From assembly GCF_022803015.1 (NCBI RefSeq), contig NZ_JAFKON010000011.1:43990-107989 (forward strand): DNA of 64,000 bases. Direction: 5' to 3'. How positions within the stretch are numbered: position 1 is the first letter of the stretch; every line of letters starts with the position of its first letter. The DNA comes from Arthrobacter humicola. GTDB taxonomy: Bacteria; Actinomycetota; Actinomycetes; Actinomycetales; Micrococcaceae. The position numbers and the translations under genes are program-made. Below the pieces are notes generated by a model that was not told the origin of the DNA, did not search any database, and worked only from the letters and a program-made list of their open reading frames with translations. This document shows positions 51,695 to 59,760 of the stretch, in pieces.

Positions 51695-53131
51695 GTGGCT
51701 GAGTCGGAAACCACTAAGTCTGAGGCGACAAATACGGGAGCGCTGTGGGGCGGCCGGTTTGCCGGCGGCCCCGCGGACGCCCTCGCCGCGCTGAGCAAGT
51801 CCACGCACTTCGACTGGCGGCTGGCCCGCTACGACATCGCCGGGTCCAAGGCGCACGCCCGCGTGCTGCACAAGGCCGGGCTGCTGGACGATGCCGAACT
51901 CGACGGCATGCTGGCCGCCCTGACGCAGCTGGATGAGGACGTCGCCTCCGGCGCCTACCTGCCGGCCGAGTCCGATGAGGACGTGCACGGTTCGCTCGAG
52001 CGCGGCCTGATCGAACGCGCCGGTACCCAGCTCGGCGGCAAGCTCCGCGCCGGCCGGTCCCGCAACGACCAGGTGGCCACCCTGGGACGGATGTTCCTGC
52101 GCGATCACGCCCGGATCATCGCCCGCGGCGTGCTCGCCACGATTGACGCTCTCGTGGACCAGGCCAAGGCGCACCAGGGCGTGGCCATGCCTGGCCGCAC
52201 CCACCTGCAGCACGCCCAGCCGGTCCTGCTCAGCCACCACCTGCTGGCCCACGCATGGGCGCTGCTGCGCGATGTGCAGCGGCTGGCCGACTGGGACAAG
52301 CGCGCCGGGGTTTCGCCCTACGGCTCCGGTGCCCTGGCGGGCTCCTCGCTCGGCCTGGACCCCGAGGCCGTCGCCGCGGACCTCGGCTTCTTCTCGGCGA
52401 CGCACAACTCGATCGACGGCACCGCCTCCCGCGACGTCTTCGCCGAGTTCGCCTGGATCACGGCCATGATCGGCGTGGACCTGTCCCGGGTCTCGGAGGA
52501 AGTGATCCTGTGGGCCACGAAGGAGTTCTCCTTCGTCACCCTGCACGATTCCTACTCCACCGGCTCCTCGATCATGCCGCAGAAGAAGAACCCGGACGTG
52601 GCCGAACTCGCTCGCGGCAAGGCCGGCCGGCTGATCGGCAACCTGACCGGGCTGCTGGCCACCCTGAAGGGCCTGCCGCTCGCGTACAACCGCGATCTGC
52701 AGGAGGACAAGGAACCGGTCTTCGACGCCGCCGACACCCTGGAGGTCCTGCTCCCGGCAGTTTCCGGGATGATCGCGACGCTGAAGTTCAACACCGAACG
52801 GATGGAAGCGCTGGCTCCCCAGGGTTTCGCGCTGGCGACGGACATCGCCGAATGGCTGGTCCGCCAGGGTGTGCCGTTCCGCGAGGCGCACGAGCTCTCC
52901 GGCGCCGCGGTCAAGCAGGCCGAAAGCCGCGGCGTCGAGCTCTGGGACCTCACGGACGAGGAATACGCCGCCATCTCGGGGCACCTGACGCCGGAGGTCC
53001 GTACAGTCCTGTCCACCGAGGGTTCGCTCAACAGCCGGAACTCGCAGGGCGGCACCGCACCGGCCGCCGTCGAACGCCAGCTGCTGGCCCTCGAGGGCGA
53101 GCTCGCCGGCGTGCGGGAGTACGCCGGCTAG
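51695..53131 (+). CDS. argH: Argininosuccinate lyase
   Basis: 478 residues of the fumarase/aspartase superfamily. Signature GSSIMPQKKNPDVAEL with the catalytic Ser loop, and LWGGRFAGGPADAL, DVHGSLERGLIE and AGRSRNDQVAT. Final step to arginine. GTG 51695 follows AGGAG. The operon ends here at a hairpin (53221-53253). Confidence 0.97.
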   Translation: MAESETTKSEATNTGALWGGRFAGGPADALAALSKSTHFDWRLARYDIAGSKAHARVLHKAGLLDDAELDGMLAALTQLDEDVASGAYLPAESDEDVHGSLERGLIERAGTQLGGKLRAGRSRNDQVATLGRMFLRDHARIIARGVLATIDALVDQAKAHQGVAMPGRTHLQHAQPVLLSHHLLAHAWALLRDVQRLADWDKRAGVSPYGSGALAGSSLGLDPEAVAADLGFFSATHNSIDGTASRDVFAEFAWITAMIGVDLSRVSEEVILWATKEFSFVTLHDSYSTGSSIMPQKKNPDVAELARGKAGRLIGNLTGLLATLKGLPLAYNRDLQEDKEPVFDAADTLEVLLPAVSGMIATLKFNTERMEALAPQGFALATDIAEWLVRQGVPFREAHELSGAAVKQAESRGVELWDLTDEEYAAISGHLTPEVRTVLSTEGSLNSRNSQGGTAPAAVERQLLALEGELAGVREYAG

Positions 53132-53220
53132 CCAGCACACGCGGGGGGCCACGCGGGCAGGGTTCCCTGGCCGAGCTTGCGAGGCTAGGGTGCCGGTGGG
53201 GAGTTCCGGCAGCGTCTCGG

Positions 53221-53253
53221 CCGACGCTCCTGCATTGCCTGCAGGAGCGTCGG
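53221..53253 (+). terminator. Terminator hairpin after argH
   Basis: Perfect 14-base arms 53221-53234 and 53240-53253 around TTGCC. The following T-tract is weak (ATTTCC). The 191 bases between argH and the next gene otherwise hold only the promoter for that gene. Confidence 0.65.
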
Positions 53254-53322
53254 CGGATTTCCTGCCAAAAGTGAGGGAGCGTTTGGCGTTTGCCGCCGAA
53301 AACTCCCCGCTAGCATTGCGAC

Positions 53323-53859
53323 ATGAGCGAATCGTTCCGCCAACTGCTGCGTGCCCTGCCAGACTTCCCGGAAGTGCTCCCGGACTTCGACCCGGCGGCG
53401 GCGCCCGCGGACCCCGCGGAGCTGTTCCGGCTGTGGCTGGACGAGGCCCTGGCGGCCGGGGTGCCGCAGCCCAATGCGTGCAGCCTGGCCACCGCCGATG
53501 AGCACGGCCGGCCGTCGTCGCGGATGCTGATCCTGAAGGACATCGACGCCGACGGCTGGCACTTCGCCACGTCCCGGAAATCCCGCAAGGGCAAGGAGCT
53601 CACGGCCAACCCGCACGCGGCGCTGAACTTCTTCTGGCAACACCAGGGCCGCCAGGTGCGGGTGGCCGGGGACGTCGTGGAGCTGTCCGCGGAAGCCTCG
53701 GCCGCCGACTGGCGGGCCCGGCCCGGCGCCGACGACGGCGAAAATGCAGACAATGAAAACACAGACTGGCAGCTCTACGCCATCCGGCCCCGCGAAATAG
53801 AATTCTGGCAGGCCCGGCATGACCGCCGGCACATCCGGCACCGCTACGCGCCCCGCTGA
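53323..53859 (+). CDS. PNPOx-type flavoprotein, pyridoxamine 5'-phosphate oxidase-like
   Basis: 178 residues with NACSLATADEHGRPSSRMLILKDID and FATSRKSRKGKELTANPHAALNFFW, the FMN- and substrate-binding pattern of PdxH, and the C-terminal IEFWQARHDRRHIRHRY matching the family end RLHDR. It is shorter than E. coli PdxH (218) and has a short Asp/Asn/Glu insert near residue 135. ATG 53323 has TAGCAT six bases upstream and no ribosome-binding site. Likely makes pyridoxal phosphate, though related FMN enzymes act on other substrates. Confidence 0.8.
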   Translation: MSESFRQLLRALPDFPEVLPDFDPAAAPADPAELFRLWLDEALAAGVPQPNACSLATADEHGRPSSRMLILKDIDADGWHFATSRKSRKGKELTANPHAALNFFWQHQGRQVRVAGDVVELSAEASAADWRARPGADDGENADNENTDWQLYAIRPREIEFWQARHDRRHIRHRYAPR

Positions 53860-53916
53860 CCGGGCAACGCTCAGTTAATCCGACTTAATCGGGTGGCTCG
53901 GTTTAGGATGGGCGCC

Positions 53917-54654
53917 ATGACCTCAATCACACCAGAGAACCTTCGGGCAGAACTGCACCGCGCCGCCGGAGTCGTGGCCGGAATCGCCGCGAAACTGACG
54001 GAACAGGACATCAAAGCGCCGTCGGAACTGCCCGGCTGGAGCCGCGGGCACGTGCTGGCCCACATCTGCGGGATTGCCAACGCGATGGCCCGGCAGCTCG
54101 AATTTGCCGCCCGCGGCGAGGGCGTCGAACTCTATGACGGCGGCTTCGAGGGGCGGAACCGCGCCATCGAGATGGCGGCCGGCCACAGCCTCGGGCAGCA
54201 CCGGGCCGACCTCGACGCAGCGTTGGACCGGGCCCTGCGCGCCTTCGACTCCCTCGACGCGGCCGGCTGGCGTGAGCCCATCACCTACCGCGGAGGAGTC
54301 GTGTTCGACGGCGGCCTGGCACTGTGGCGCGAACTCGTCATCCATGCCGCCGACCTCGGCACCGGCCACGGACCGGAAACCTGGAGCCGCCCGTTCTGCG
54401 GGCACCTTTTCGATTTCCTCTCCGCGCGGGTACCCGAGGGCCAGCGCTTCGTGCTGCAGCCGCTCGGCCTGCCCGCGGTGGCCATCGGGAGCGGCGGAAC
54501 ATCGACCGTGATCAACGGCATGCTCACGGACATCGCCGCGTGGCTCGCCGGCCGCAACCCCACCCTCGGCAGCCTGCGCGCCACCGCCGCGGCCGACGGC
54601 GTCGACCTTCCGAAGCTGCTGCCCTGGCCTGCCGGCGTTCCGGTCAACAACTAA
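53917..54654 (+). CDS. Maleylpyruvate isomerase family, mycothiol-dependent type
   Basis: 245 residues. N-terminal DinB-like bundle with ELPGWSRGHVLAHICGIANAM, the pattern of mycothiol-dependent maleylpyruvate isomerase N-domains, with metal-ligand His in GHVLAH and ELVIHAADL. C-terminal half resembles the SCP2-like domain. Such proteins use mycothiol as a cofactor; the substrate is unknown. ATG 53917 has TAGGAT seven bases upstream (leaderless type). Confidence 0.8.
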   Translation: MTSITPENLRAELHRAAGVVAGIAAKLTEQDIKAPSELPGWSRGHVLAHICGIANAMARQLEFAARGEGVELYDGGFEGRNRAIEMAAGHSLGQHRADLDAALDRALRAFDSLDAAGWREPITYRGGVVFDGGLALWRELVIHAADLGTGHGPETWSRPFCGHLFDFLSARVPEGQRFVLQPLGLPAVAIGSGGTSTVINGMLTDIAAWLAGRNPTLGSLRATAAADGVDLPKLLPWPAGVPVNN

Positions 54655-54712
54655 GGTCGCGGGGCCATCGGGGGCAGGCCTCTCACGGGGCCGAGTTTGG
54701 GCCCGTGCAGGT

Positions 54713-55231
54713 CTAGGGCCGTGCCGTCGCGAGGGCTGCTTCGCGTTCCCGGTCCAACAGGCTGCCCTTGACGGCCAGCCCCCAGCGGAAGCCGCCCAGC
54801 GTCCCGTCGGTGCGGATGACGCGGTGGCAGGGAACAAACAGGGCCGCCGCATTGAAGGCGCAGGCACTGGCGGCCGCCCGGACGGCCTTGGCGTTGCCGG
54901 ACAGCTCCGCGTACTCCGTGTAGGTCACCGGGCGCCCCGGCGCGACCGTGCGCAGCACGTCCCAGGCATGGCTGCGGAACGGCCCGGACTTCTGCAGCAC
55001 CGGCACCCCCATGGCAGGCTCCGGATCGCCGGCATAGAACGCCTCCACGGCCTCGGAGATCTCGCCCAGCCCGGTGACGGTCTCGAATCCGGCCGGAAGC
55101 AGGTCAGCGTGGATCTGGCCGGTCAGCTCGCCGGGAACGGCGGTCCAGCCCGACGACAGGACAGCCCCGTCCCGGGCAATGATGGTGAACGGACCGTCCG
55201 GGGTGGACATGGTCAACAGCTGGGCTTTCAT
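54713..55231 (-). CDS. ogt: Methylated-DNA-protein-cysteine methyltransferase
   Basis: 172 residues. Active-site PCHRVIR, preceded by ACAFNAAALFV, and RPVTYTEYAELSGNAKAVRAAA (the helix-turn-helix and arginine finger). Repairs O6-alkylguanine by suicide transfer. ATG 55231 overlaps the stop of the upstream alkA gene (ATGA), so it is coupled to it. Confidence 0.93.
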   Translation of the reverse strand: MKAQLLTMSTPDGPFTIIARDGAVLSSGWTAVPGELTGQIHADLLPAGFETVTGLGEISEAVEAFYAGDPEPAMGVPVLQKSGPFRSHAWDVLRTVAPGRPVTYTEYAELSGNAKAVRAAASACAFNAAALFVPCHRVIRTDGTLGGFRWGLAVKGSLLDREREAALATARP

Positions 55232-56775
55232 GGTTTCGCTTCCTTCAGAGTCTGCTTCGGAGTCTGCTTGTGGTTCTGCGTTGGAGCCTGCCTCGGCGGC
55301 AGGGACGGCTTGCGCGCCGCGGCCTGGGCAGCCGCTGCTGCGCGCCACAGGTGCATGGTGGCGTAAGAGCGCCAGGGGCTGACCTCACGGAAATCCGGGG
55401 CGAGGGTGGCGCCGTCGGGTGTCTCGGCGAGTGAACGGATGCCATTGCGGACCGCGGCGTCGTTGGCCAGGAACACATCCGGCGCGCCGATGACCCGCAT
55501 CGCGACGTATCCCACGGTCCACGGCCCGACGCCGGCCAGGGGCAGGAGTTTGGCCTCCAGCCCCTGCACGTCATCGCCGTAGCCGAAATCGAGGTCGCCC
55601 GAGGCCATCGCCGCCGCGGCGCCCCGGACAGCATCGATGCGCCGCTGCGGGCCGCGGAGAAGTTCGAAGCCGGTCCCGGCGATCTGTGCGGCCGTCGGGA
55701 ACAGCCGGTGGAGGCCGTCATCGGGCACCAGGCTCGTGCTCCCGGCCGCGGAAAGCTGGACCAGGGCGGTCCGCGCGGCGGCCACGGTGATCTGTTGGCC
55801 GATCATCGCCCGGATCAGCAGTTCCTGCGGATCAACGGCGCCGGGCATCCGGATGCCCGGCGTGAGCGCCACCGCGGCGGCCAGCCGGGAGTCGGCCTCG
55901 AGGGCGGCATCGATGGCGACCGGATCGGCGTCCAGGTCCAGCAGCCGGCGGACCCTGCTCAACAGGGCGGCCAGATCCCGGAGGTCGACGGCGCCGATGG
56001 TCAGCACGAGCGGACGCCCGGCCGTGCCGGCGTCGTAATCCACCCGGAAGCGGGCATCGCCGTGCATCAGCCGCAGGGTCCGGGCGTAGGAAGTGGAGGT
56101 ACCTTCCTCGATCCCGGGGATGGCGCGGACGGCCAGGAAATCAAAGACGCCCGGGTCGAACGGTTCGCGGTACGGAAGGTTGAGCGTGAGCGCTGTGGTG
56201 GCCGCGGGGGAGCGGTGATGCCTGGCTGTGGCCCGGAGCGCGGAAGGCGTCATCGCAAAGACCTCGCCGATGGTCTCGTTGAACTGGCGCACGCTGCTGA
56301 ATCCGGCGGCGAAGGCGATGTCCGAGACTTTCATGGCGGTGGAGACCAGCAGGGTGCGGGCGGTCTGGGCGCGGCTGGCCCGCGCCAGGGACAGCGGGCC
56401 GGCACCGAGTTCGTGGCTGAGGATCCGGTTGAGCTGGCGCGAGGAGTATCCGAGCCGGGCCGCGAGCCCCTCGACGCCGTCGCGGTTGATCACGCCGTCA
56501 TTGATGAGCCGCATGGCCCGGCCGGCGATATCGGAGCGCACGTTCCAGGCCGGCGTACCCGGCACGGCCTCGGGCAGGCAGCGTTTGCACGCACGGTAGC
56601 CGGCGTCGTGCGCCGCGGCGGACGTTTCATAGAACGTGACATTGTCCGCCTTGGGCGTCCGCGCGGGGCACGATGGCCGGCAATAGATGCCGGTGGTCCG
56701 GACAGCTGTGTAGAACTGCCCGTCGAAGCGGGTGTCCCGGGCATCGATTGCCCGGTAGCGCTGCCAGAAGTCCAT
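55228..56775 (-). CDS. alkA: Ada-AlkA fusion: DNA-3-methyladenine glycosylase II with Ada/AraC N-terminus
   Basis: 515 residues. Residues ~1-80 form the Ada metal-binding domain with four cysteines (TTGIYCRPSCPARTPK; YRACKRCLPE) that accept methyl from phosphotriesters. Then an AraC-type HTH (VEGLAARLGYSSRQLNRIL; VSDIAFAAGFSSVRQFNETI). The C-terminus is AlkA with HhH LLPLAGVGPWTVGYVAMR and the catalytic Asp in FLANDAAVRNG. It probably senses alkylation and activates itself and ogt, as Ada does. ATG 56775. Divergent from mpg. Confidence 0.93.
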   Translation of the reverse strand: MDFWQRYRAIDARDTRFDGQFYTAVRTTGIYCRPSCPARTPKADNVTFYETSAAAHDAGYRACKRCLPEAVPGTPAWNVRSDIAGRAMRLINDGVINRDGVEGLAARLGYSSRQLNRILSHELGAGPLSLARASRAQTARTLLVSTAMKVSDIAFAAGFSSVRQFNETIGEVFAMTPSALRATARHHRSPAATTALTLNLPYREPFDPGVFDFLAVRAIPGIEEGTSTSYARTLRLMHGDARFRVDYDAGTAGRPLVLTIGAVDLRDLAALLSRVRRLLDLDADPVAIDAALEADSRLAAAVALTPGIRMPGAVDPQELLIRAMIGQQITVAAARTALVQLSAAGSTSLVPDDGLHRLFPTAAQIAGTGFELLRGPQRRIDAVRGAAAAMASGDLDFGYGDDVQGLEAKLLPLAGVGPWTVGYVAMRVIGAPDVFLANDAAVRNGIRSLAETPDGATLAPDFREVSPWRSYATMHLWRAAAAAQAAARKPSLPPRQAPTQNHKQTPKQTLKEAKP

Positions 56776-56865
56776 CACCCCATCCTGCCAGCTTCGCGGA
56801 GCAGCTGCTAGCGGAATTCGGACACGGCCTACCTCACCTTTGGCGGTGTTTGTTAAAGTCTGAGC

Positions 56866-57567
56866 ATGACTTCCAGCCCGCTTCCTGCCGAGTCCGGCAC
56901 GGAGTCCGGCGCGGCCGTGTCCGTCCGCGAGCTGCTCTCGGCCGATGCCCGGCACGTGGCGCCGCTGATCCTCGGCGCGGTCCTGACGCACGACGGGCCC
57001 GGCGGATCCGTCTCGGTTCGGATTACCGAAGTGGAGGCATACCTGGGCCCGCATGATTCGCACCACCCTGACCCCGGGTCCCACACCTTCCGCGGCCAAA
57101 CGGCCCGCAACGCCCCGATGTTCGGCCCGGCCGGCCACCTCTACGTGTATTTCACGTACGGGATGCACCATTGCGCCAATATCGTGTGCGGGCCCGAGGG
57201 CGTGGCGTCGGCGCTCCTGCTGCGGGCCGGCGAAGTGGTCGCGGGGCATGAACTGGCGAGGGCCAGGCGGCCGACGTCGAAATCGGATGTCGACCTCGCG
57301 AGCGGGCCTGCCCGGCTGGCGACCGCGCTGGGACTGACGACGGCGGACAGCGGGCGGGATGCCCTCGCGCCGCCGTTCCGGCTGGAACCGGCCGCGCACC
57401 CGCCGGAGGGGGTCGCCGCGGGCATCAGCTCCGGTCCGCGCGTCGGCGTCTCCGGCGACGGCGGCAGCCACGAGTACCCCTGGCGGTTCTGGCTCAGCGG
57501 CGACCCGACCGTCTCCCGCTACAAGGCGGCAAAGCCGGCAAAGGCGCCAGGCGCCCGCGGCGCGTGA
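56866..57567 (+). CDS. DNA-3-methyladenine glycosylase, AAG/Mpg family
   Basis: 233 residues: ITEVEAYLGPHDSHHPDPGSHTFRGQTARNAPMFGPAGHLYVYFTYGMHHC-type core (here read as short motifs EVEAY, ARNAPMFG and YFTYGMHHCANIV), then DLASGPARLATALGL. The catalytic Glu is in EVEAY. Removes alkylated purines by a route distinct from AlkA. ATG 56866 has TAAAGT six bases upstream (leaderless type). Divergent from the ada-alkA/ogt pair, giving an alkylation-repair cluster. Confidence 0.9.
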   Translation: MTSSPLPAESGTESGAAVSVRELLSADARHVAPLILGAVLTHDGPGGSVSVRITEVEAYLGPHDSHHPDPGSHTFRGQTARNAPMFGPAGHLYVYFTYGMHHCANIVCGPEGVASALLLRAGEVVAGHELARARRPTSKSDVDLASGPARLATALGLTTADSGRDALAPPFRLEPAAHPPEGVAAGISSGPRVGVSGDGGSHEYPWRFWLSGDPTVSRYKAAKPAKAPGARGA

Positions 57568-57640
57568 GGCAGCGGGCACTGTGTGCGCCCCGTTCCCGCG
57601 CGCTGATGCCGGAGCGTGCGGTGGGGGATGATGGAGCATT

Positions 57641-58288
57641 ATGGGCGAGGGGAAGCGCGGAAAACCGGGCAGCGAGCTCGAGCGGCTCCAGATCTTCGCG
57701 GAGCTGGCCGCCGAGTACTTCCGCATGGTGGAACTGTTCACCCCCGACGGCGTGCAGGTCGCGGCCGACTCCGTCGAGGCAGAGCGCCGGCACTGGATTG
57801 AGCTCTTCCGCGCGGCCCTGCTGCGCAAATTCATCGTTCCCGAAGAACACGTTTCGCTCAAACTCGTGGTGCGGGCGCTGCGCCTGTGCAACTACTCGGC
57901 GGACTCCCGCCTGGGCCAGGGCGCAGCGGAAACGGCCGGGATGTTCACCAACGGGATGATCCGGGACCGCGAGGCGCTGATGGCCGAAATCGCCCTGGCC
58001 GACCATGACTTGTTCGAGGACGTCCTCTATGGACGGCTCCTTCACGGTGACGCCGACAGGTTCCGCCGGTCCGGATGGGCCGGGGACTACGCCCGGCTGA
58101 GCCGCGTGGCGGCCGGGCGGTTCGACGCCGAGCGCGCGCTCCGAAAAGCGCTGAACATCGTCAACTACGGGCTTGCCAACGGACTCCTGCGCCCGCCGGA
58201 ACCGGACTCCGTGCCTCCAGATGCCGTGCCCCCAGATGCCGGGCCTCCCGTTCATCCGGACGCCTTGCCGCCACCGGCGGGGGATTAG
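57641..58288 (+). CDS. Uncharacterised helical protein
   Basis: 215 residues, family not recognised. Helix-rich, with LERLQIFAELAAEYFRMVELFTPDGV, then ERRHWIELFRAALLRKFIVPEEHVSLKLVVRAL and a middle segment EIALADHDLFEDVLYGRLLHGD. The C-terminus is Pro/Asp-rich (PDAVPPDAGPP). ATG 57641 has GGAG about 6 bases upstream. No signal peptide or membrane segment. Its stop overlaps the stop of the GNAT gene on the other strand by three to four bases. Confidence 0.65.
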   Translation: MGEGKRGKPGSELERLQIFAELAAEYFRMVELFTPDGVQVAADSVEAERRHWIELFRAALLRKFIVPEEHVSLKLVVRALRLCNYSADSRLGQGAAETAGMFTNGMIRDREALMAEIALADHDLFEDVLYGRLLHGDADRFRRSGWAGDYARLSRVAAGRFDAERALRKALNIVNYGLANGLLRPPEPDSVPPDAVPPDAGPPVHPDALPPPAGD

Positions 58289-58911
58289 GGGTTCCAAGTT
58301 GCTGCGGAGCTGCCCAGTGAATAGTCGGCGCCGACGGCGAAGGGGGCGAGCCGGCGCCGCAGGTCCTCGCGCACGTGCGGCCACTCCTGCGAGAGGATCG
58401 AGAAGACGGCCGTGTCCGCTCGTCCCCCGCCTGGCGCCGCGCGGTGGCCGCGGAGGACCCCCTCGAATTGTGCGCCGAGCCGTTCGATCGCCGTCGCACT
58501 CCTGGTGTTGCGGGCGTCGCAGCGGAAAGCCACCCGGTCCACTTCCAGTACCTCATAGGCGTAGGCGAGGAGCATGTGCTTGCTCGCCGGATTGACGTGG
58601 CTGCCCCAGAATTGCCGCCTGTAGAATGTTCCGCCGATTTCCAGGCGTTGCTGGTCCGGAACGTAGTCGCGGAGGGACGTCGTGCCCAGCAGGGCGCCGG
58701 TGCGCCCGTCCGTGACTGCGAACGGGATGGTGGCGGGATCCTCCAGCCGTGACCGGAACAGCGCCGCCAGTTCGAGGGCAGTCGCAGGCATCGGTGCCGC
58801 CATGCCTGCCCACATGCCGGCGTCCACAAAATCGAAGAGGCCCGCCGCATGGTGCGGGGCCAGCGGAACCAGCCGAACCCCATGGCCGGAGAGGACGATT
58901 TCGTGTCGCAT
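58285..58911 (-). CDS. GNAT-family N-acetyltransferase
   Basis: 208 residues with RLVPLAPHHAAGLFDFVD at the N-terminus, the beta-strand IPFAVTDGRTGALLGTTSLRD, and the acetyl-CoA region EVLEVDRVAFRCDARNTRSATAIERLGA, a pattern of RimJ/RimL-like members. The ATG at 58911 is chosen over a TTG at 58923. Substrate unknown. Confidence 0.85.
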   Translation of the reverse strand: MRHEIVLSGHGVRLVPLAPHHAAGLFDFVDAGMWAGMAAPMPATALELAALFRSRLEDPATIPFAVTDGRTGALLGTTSLRDYVPDQQRLEIGGTFYRRQFWGSHVNPASKHMLLAYAYEVLEVDRVAFRCDARNTRSATAIERLGAQFEGVLRGHRAAPGGGRADTAVFSILSQEWPHVREDLRRRLAPFAVGADYSLGSSAATWNP

Positions 58912-59055
58912 TCGAGCATTCAATCACCGGCGGGATGGACAGGAGCGGCGAATCCGGCACCGACAGCGTGAACATTGGATGGCCGGTGGGTTGCCGCGGG
59001 CCGCCGGGACGGGAGGCCCGGGAAGCTTCCGGCTACCAGCCAGTAAGGTGGATGG

Positions 59056-59613
59056 GTGAATCAAAGCGACCCGAACCAGACGACGACTGCAATGCCGGTG
59101 GATGAGCTGATCAAGAGCCTGTGCGCCACTATCCCGGACTATCCCAAACCCGGCGTCAGCTTCAAGGACCTGACCCCGGTCTTCGCCGACGGTGCTGCCT
59201 TCGGGGCCGTCGTCGATGCCCTGGTGGGACCTTTCCAGGGCCAGTTCGACGCCGTCGCCGGAGTGGAGGCCCGCGGCTTCCTGCTCGCGGCGGCCGCCGC
59301 CTACGCCACCGGGACCGGGGTCATCACGGTCCGCAAGGCCGGCAAGCTTCCGCGCGAGGTGTTCTCCGAGGACTACGCCCTGGAGTACGGCACCGCCACC
59401 CTTGAGCTGCACACCACGGACCTGGCGCCGGGGAGCCGGGTGCTGATCCTCGACGACGTGCTCGCCACGGGCGGCACGCTCGGCGCCGCGGCGCGGCTCT
59501 TCGAGCGGTGCGGGATCCACGTGGCAGGCATCGGTGTGGTCATGGAACTCGACGATCTTGGCGGCCGCACAGCCCTGACCGGCCACAACGTCCGGTCCCT
59601 GCTGCGGATTTAG
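59056..59613 (+). CDS. apt: Adenine phosphoribosyltransferase
   Basis: 185 residues. PRPP motif VLILDDVLATGGTL, VAGVEARGFLLAAA and RKAGKLPREVFSEDYALEYG. Converts adenine and PRPP to AMP. GTG 59056 has TAAGGT six bases upstream and no ribosome-binding site (leaderless type). Stands alone before the helicase gene. Confidence 0.95.
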   Translation: MNQSDPNQTTTAMPVDELIKSLCATIPDYPKPGVSFKDLTPVFADGAAFGAVVDALVGPFQGQFDAVAGVEARGFLLAAAAAYATGTGVITVRKAGKLPREVFSEDYALEYGTATLELHTTDLAPGSRVLILDDVLATGGTLGAAARLFERCGIHVAGIGVVMELDDLGGRTALTGHNVRSLLRI

Positions 59614-59760
59614 CGGGCCTGCCGGGCTGGACCATCCGGGCCGTGTCGGTAGAATTCCCTGACGAAGACTGCCTTGGCATCGTTCGGCGACATGCAACAG
59701 CCGTGCCGCCGAAATGGCTGTAGAATGGTGGGTCTGTCTTTTTCGATAGGGGAACGTTCG

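Noticed and set aside
56776..57891. In-frame upstream extension of the Ada-AlkA gene
   Set aside because: Would overlap the whole mpg gene on the other strand; MDFWQRYRAID at 56775 is the family start.
59697..59726. Short hairpin ACAGCC/GGCTGT before the HelD gene as a riboswitch
   Set aside because: Only a six-base stem with no conserved aptamer sequence; at most part of a promoter or leader.
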